Shown here: positions 14,414-16,874 of the stretch, in pieces
Numbering within the stretch: position 1 is the first letter of the stretch
Layout: every line of letters starts with the position of its first letter
From: Ignavibacteriota bacterium
GTDB taxonomy: Bacteria > Bacteroidota > Ignavibacteria > Tepidaquicellales > Tepidaquicellaceae
Assembly: GCA_003158365.1 (NCBI GenBank)
Contig: PMIW01000041.1
Coordinates: 25,084-41,957 of the forward strand
Length of the DNA: 16,874 nt
Reading direction: 5' to 3'
Position numbers and translations under genes: made by a program
The notes under the pieces: generated by a model
Told to the model about the DNA's origin: nothing
Databases searched by the model: none
Seen by the model: the letters and a program-made list of their open reading frames with translations, nothing else

Positions 14414-16084
14414 TTAAATCAGCTTTTTATACTTTATTCTCTTTAACACAACATCACCCAGTCGTTTCTTTTTGTTTTCTTCGTAGTCGGAGTAGCCGCC
14501 TTCGAAGAAATAAACCTGCGAATCTCCTTCGAATGCAAGTATATGTGTTGCAACCCTGTCGAGAAACCACCTGTCGTGAGAGATAATTACTGCACATCCC
14601 GCAAAATTTTCCAGACCTTCTTCCAGTGCGCGTAGTGTGTTCACATCGATATCGTTTGTAGGTTCATCGAGAAGTAAAACATTTGCCTGAGATTTAAGTG
14701 TAAGTGCAAGATGAAGCCTGTTACGCTCGCCGCCCGAGAGCATATATACTTTCTTTTCCTGATCTGTCCCGGTGAAATTAAATCTTCCGACATAAGCACG
14801 CGAATTATATTGCTTGCCTCCGAGGTCTATAAATTCCTGACCTTCGGAAATTGCCTGCCATACAGAATTTTCGGGGTCTATTTCCGCGTGTGCCTGGTCA
14901 ACATATCCGACCTGCACTGTTTCGCCGATTTCGAAAGTACCCGAATTAGGTTTCTCGCTGCCGAGAATCATTCTGAACAGAGTAGTTTTTCCTGCGCCGT
15001 TCGGACCAATTACACCGACAATTCCTGCAGGAGGAAGCATAAAATTCAAATCATCGAAAAGAATATTTTCGCCGAATGCCTTCGATACTTTTACAGCTTC
15101 TATAACTTTAGTTCCGAGACGCGGACCGTTCGGAATAAATATTTCAAGAGTTTCTTCTTTTTGTTTTGTATCTTCGTTAAGGAGTTTATCGTACGCCTGC
15201 AATCTTGCTTTTGATTTTGCCTGCCTTGCGCGAGGAGACATTCGCACCCATTCGAGTTCGCGCTCGAGTGTTTTCATTCTTCTGCTTGCGGTTTTTTCTT
15301 CCATTTCGAGACGCCTTGATTTCTGGTCGAGCCACGATGAATAATTTCCTTCCCACGGAATTCCTTCGCCTCGGTCGAGTTCGAGTATCCATCCTGCAAC
15401 GTTATCCAGAAAATATCTGTCGTGAGTTACTGCTATGACCGTGCCTTTATACTGCCTTAAATGAAGTTCGAGCCATTCGACTGATTCTGCATCGAGATGG
15501 TTTGTCGGTTCATCGAGCAATAAAATATCGGGCTCGGAAAGCAGCAGCCTGCAAAGTGCAACACGCCTGCGCTCGCCTCCGCTTAGATTTTTAATCGGCA
15601 AATCCTCTTCGGGACAGCGGAGAGCGTCCATTGCGCGCGAAAGTTTTGCGTCAAGTTCCCAGCCGTTTTTATGTTCTATGAGTTCAGTCAGTTCGCCCTG
15701 ACGCTCGATGAGCTTTGTCATTTCATCATCATCCATCGGTTCGGCGAATTTATTATTAACGTCTTCGTATTCTTTCAGAATATTGACAACATCCTGCACG
15801 CCTTCCTGCACGATTTCCTTGACGGTTTTGCTGTCGTCCAGATGCGGCTCCTGCGGAAGGTAACCGATTGAATACTCTTTTGTGAAATGCACTTCACCGT
15901 CGAAATTTTCTTCCTCGCCTGCGATTATTTTAAGCAGTGTGGATTTTCCCGAGCCGTTCAAACCTATTATACCGATTTTAGCTCCGTAAAAAAACGAGAG
16001 GTAAATGTTTTTTAATACCTGTTTTTTGGGAGGGTAGGTTTTGCCCACTCCGACCATCGAAAAAATTATTTTATTGTCAGCCAT
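14414..16084 (-). CDS. ettA: Energy-dependent translational throttle protein EttA (ABC-F)
   Basis: This cytoplasmic ABC-F ATPase binds the ribosomal E site and couples the start of elongation to the ATP/ADP ratio. At 556 residues it is almost the size of E. coli EttA (555). It has two ATPase domains. First: Walker A GLNGSGKST (41-49), signature LSGGE (167-171), Walker B LLLDEPTNHLD (188-198, Glu192) and H221. Second: GPNGAGKTT (360-368), LSGGE (449-453), LLLDEPTNDID (470-480, Glu474) and H503. The arm insertion lies at about 95-160. The inter-domain linker (P-site tRNA interaction motif) contains the basic WVRMSPRARQAKSKARL. There is no membrane part, as expected for ABC-F. The ATG at 16084 gives the family N-terminus. 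It ends just before the CTTTGCG repeat, with no clear terminator. Other ABC-F subtypes (Uup, YbiT) fit less well in length and linker. Confidence 0.96.
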   Translation of the reverse strand: MADNKIIFSMVGVGKTYPPKKQVLKNIYLSFFYGAKIGIIGLNGSGKSTLLKIIAGEEENFDGEVHFTKEYSIGYLPQEPHLDDSKTVKEIVQEGVQDVVNILKEYEDVNNKFAEPMDDDEMTKLIERQGELTELIEHKNGWELDAKLSRAMDALRCPEEDLPIKNLSGGERRRVALCRLLLSEPDILLLDEPTNHLDAESVEWLELHLRQYKGTVIAVTHDRYFLDNVAGWILELDRGEGIPWEGNYSSWLDQKSRRLEMEEKTASRRMKTLERELEWVRMSPRARQAKSKARLQAYDKLLNEDTKQKEETLEIFIPNGPRLGTKVIEAVKVSKAFGENILFDDLNFMLPPAGIVGVIGPNGAGKTTLFRMILGSEKPNSGTFEIGETVQVGYVDQAHAEIDPENSVWQAISEGQEFIDLGGKQYNSRAYVGRFNFTGTDQEKKVYMLSGGERNRLHLALTLKSQANVLLLDEPTNDIDVNTLRALEEGLENFAGCAVIISHDRWFLDRVATHILAFEGDSQVYFFEGGYSDYEENKKKRLGDVVLKRIKYKKLI

Positions 16085-16157
16085 GGTGCAAAAATATACT
16101 TATTCTTGTTAACAAGAAATGGAAAGAGGAGTGAGAAAAGTGATTAATTTTAATAAC

Positions 16158-16187
16158 TCCTGCCCGCAGAAAACACTGTGGGCAGGA
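16158..16187 (-). terminator. Hairpin terminator after the last beta-barrel gene
   Basis: TCCTGCCC (16158-16165) pairs with GGGCAGGA (16180-16187), and CAG (16167-16169) with CTG (16176-16178), around a 6-base loop. It starts 9 bases after the stop codon of the - strand gene that ends at 16196 and precedes ettA, so that gene is probably its own unit. The T-run is poor (GTTATT). Confidence 0.6.
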
Positions 16188-16195
16188 ATATAAAA

Positions 16196-16855
16196 TTAAA
16201 ATTTGATACCGGTTCGTATGTCGAATGAATAATTTTTTACTTTCCAATCATTGCCGACGTATAACAAACTCTCTGACATCTTATTAAAGCTAAAATCAGG
16301 ATTGTATGTACTTTCAATAAACACCGAATATTTTTTGGAAAATCTGTAATCAATTCCCATTCCAATTGTTCCACCAAATATTCTATTATTATTAATAGGA
16401 TAATTATAAGCAGTAAGAGGTAATTCTTCACCATTTAATACATTTTTTGCAGACACAAAGATATCCATTCTTACACCTGCTAAAATATATGGGGATATTA
16501 TACTTGTGTTTCCATCATATTTAGCAAGTACTTCTAAAGATACATAGTTAATATTTCTATGAATATAATCTGTACCAAGGTATTGACCAGTTTCTGAAGT
16601 TCGAATAAACGGGTCCAAAGCACCTTTTTGTACATAATTAATTCCTGTAACGATATTTAATTTTTCAAATATATGAGATTCTTTAAAAACACCCCCTGTA
16701 AATCCAAATTTATAATATAAATCACTCGAAAATAAATTTGAAGTCTGATTCGCTATCGATGTTCCGAGCTTTACCCCAAATCCCTTATAAATCTGGGCAT
16801 TTGAAAGATTTGAAAATAAAAAAATCAGGAAGAGCACGACAATCGTTTTTTTCAT
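16196..16855 (-). CDS. PorT-like outer-membrane beta-barrel protein
   Basis: The product has 219 residues, starting with a clear signal peptide (MKKTIVVLFLIFLFSNLSNA, cut before QIYKG). The mature part follows the small beta-barrel pattern of the PorT/OMP_b-brl families of Bacteroidota: GVKLGTSIANQ near the start, then strands such as LNIVTGINYVQKG, SPYILAGVRMD and GMGIDYRFSKKYSVFIES. It ends in IRTGIKF, with the terminal phenylalanine expected of BAM substrates. Family members are widespread and mostly of unknown function; true PorT acts in T9SS biogenesis, but similarity at this level does not show that role. The ATG at 16855 is 19 bases from the window edge, so its promoter is not visible. 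A hairpin follows its stop. Confidence 0.85.
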   Translation of the reverse strand: MKKTIVVLFLIFLFSNLSNAQIYKGFGVKLGTSIANQTSNLFSSDLYYKFGFTGGVFKESHIFEKLNIVTGINYVQKGALDPFIRTSETGQYLGTDYIHRNINYVSLEVLAKYDGNTSIISPYILAGVRMDIFVSAKNVLNGEELPLTAYNYPINNNRIFGGTIGMGIDYRFSKKYSVFIESTYNPDFSFNKMSESLLYVGNDWKVKNYSFDIRTGIKF

Positions 16856-16874
16856 TTTAAAATATTTAATTTTT

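Noticed and set aside
14711..15214. 167-residue frame on the + strand opposite ettA
   Set aside because: It is fully antisense to the conserved EttA coding sequence, with no recognisable domain; a shadow frame.

Overview
The window is AT-rich bacterial DNA, most likely from Ignavibacteria or a close relative in the Bacteroidota/Chlorobi group. The best marker is the C-terminus of the first gene. It is a type IX secretion (T9SS) sorting domain with the YQNYPNPFNPTT signature common in Ignavibacteriales and allied lineages. Two signal-peptide-bearing outer-membrane beta-barrel proteins, and translation starts that mostly lack a Shine-Dalgarno sequence, fit the same group. The lineage call is inference from protein style, not from a marker gene.

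Layout. Positions 1-2718 (+ strand) carry the end of a T9SS-exported arylsulfotransferase-like protein, an outer-membrane beta-barrel protein, and a small exported protein with ten cysteines that I do not recognise. A 366-bp gap with a consensus-like promoter and unusual GC-rich hairpins precedes the last of these. A strong hairpin separates it from alanine racemase (- strand, 2785-3927). Divergent to the racemase, the + strand carries a CstA-type peptide/pyruvate transporter (4177-5946). It is followed by a giant soluble hybrid histidine kinase with about ten PAS domains, one GAF-like domain, a kinase core and a receiver (6135-11705), then a small GYD-domain protein (11780-12076). From 12142 to the end everything is on the - strand: a membrane polyferredoxin of the NapH/CcoG/YccM type, a secreted PHB-depolymerase/feruloyl-esterase-like hydrolase, the ABC-F translation factor EttA, and a second outer-membrane beta-barrel protein.

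How the parts may work together. CstA and the large PAS kinase are adjacent and co-oriented, which suggests nutrient or energy sensing next to carbon uptake, although no DNA-binding response regulator is present. The polyferredoxin gene has a perfect Crp/Fnr-like palindrome about 56 bp upstream, which suggests redox control. The remaining genes look like ordinary housekeeping or envelope genes. I see no CRISPR array, transposase, phage gene, tRNA or rRNA. The most unusual elements are the ten-cysteine protein with its structured upstream region, the inverted-repeat cluster upstream of the polyferredoxin, a CTTTGCG/CGCAAAG repeat that extends the esterase frame, and a tandem PAS duplication inside the kinase. 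I found no convincing new multi-gene system.
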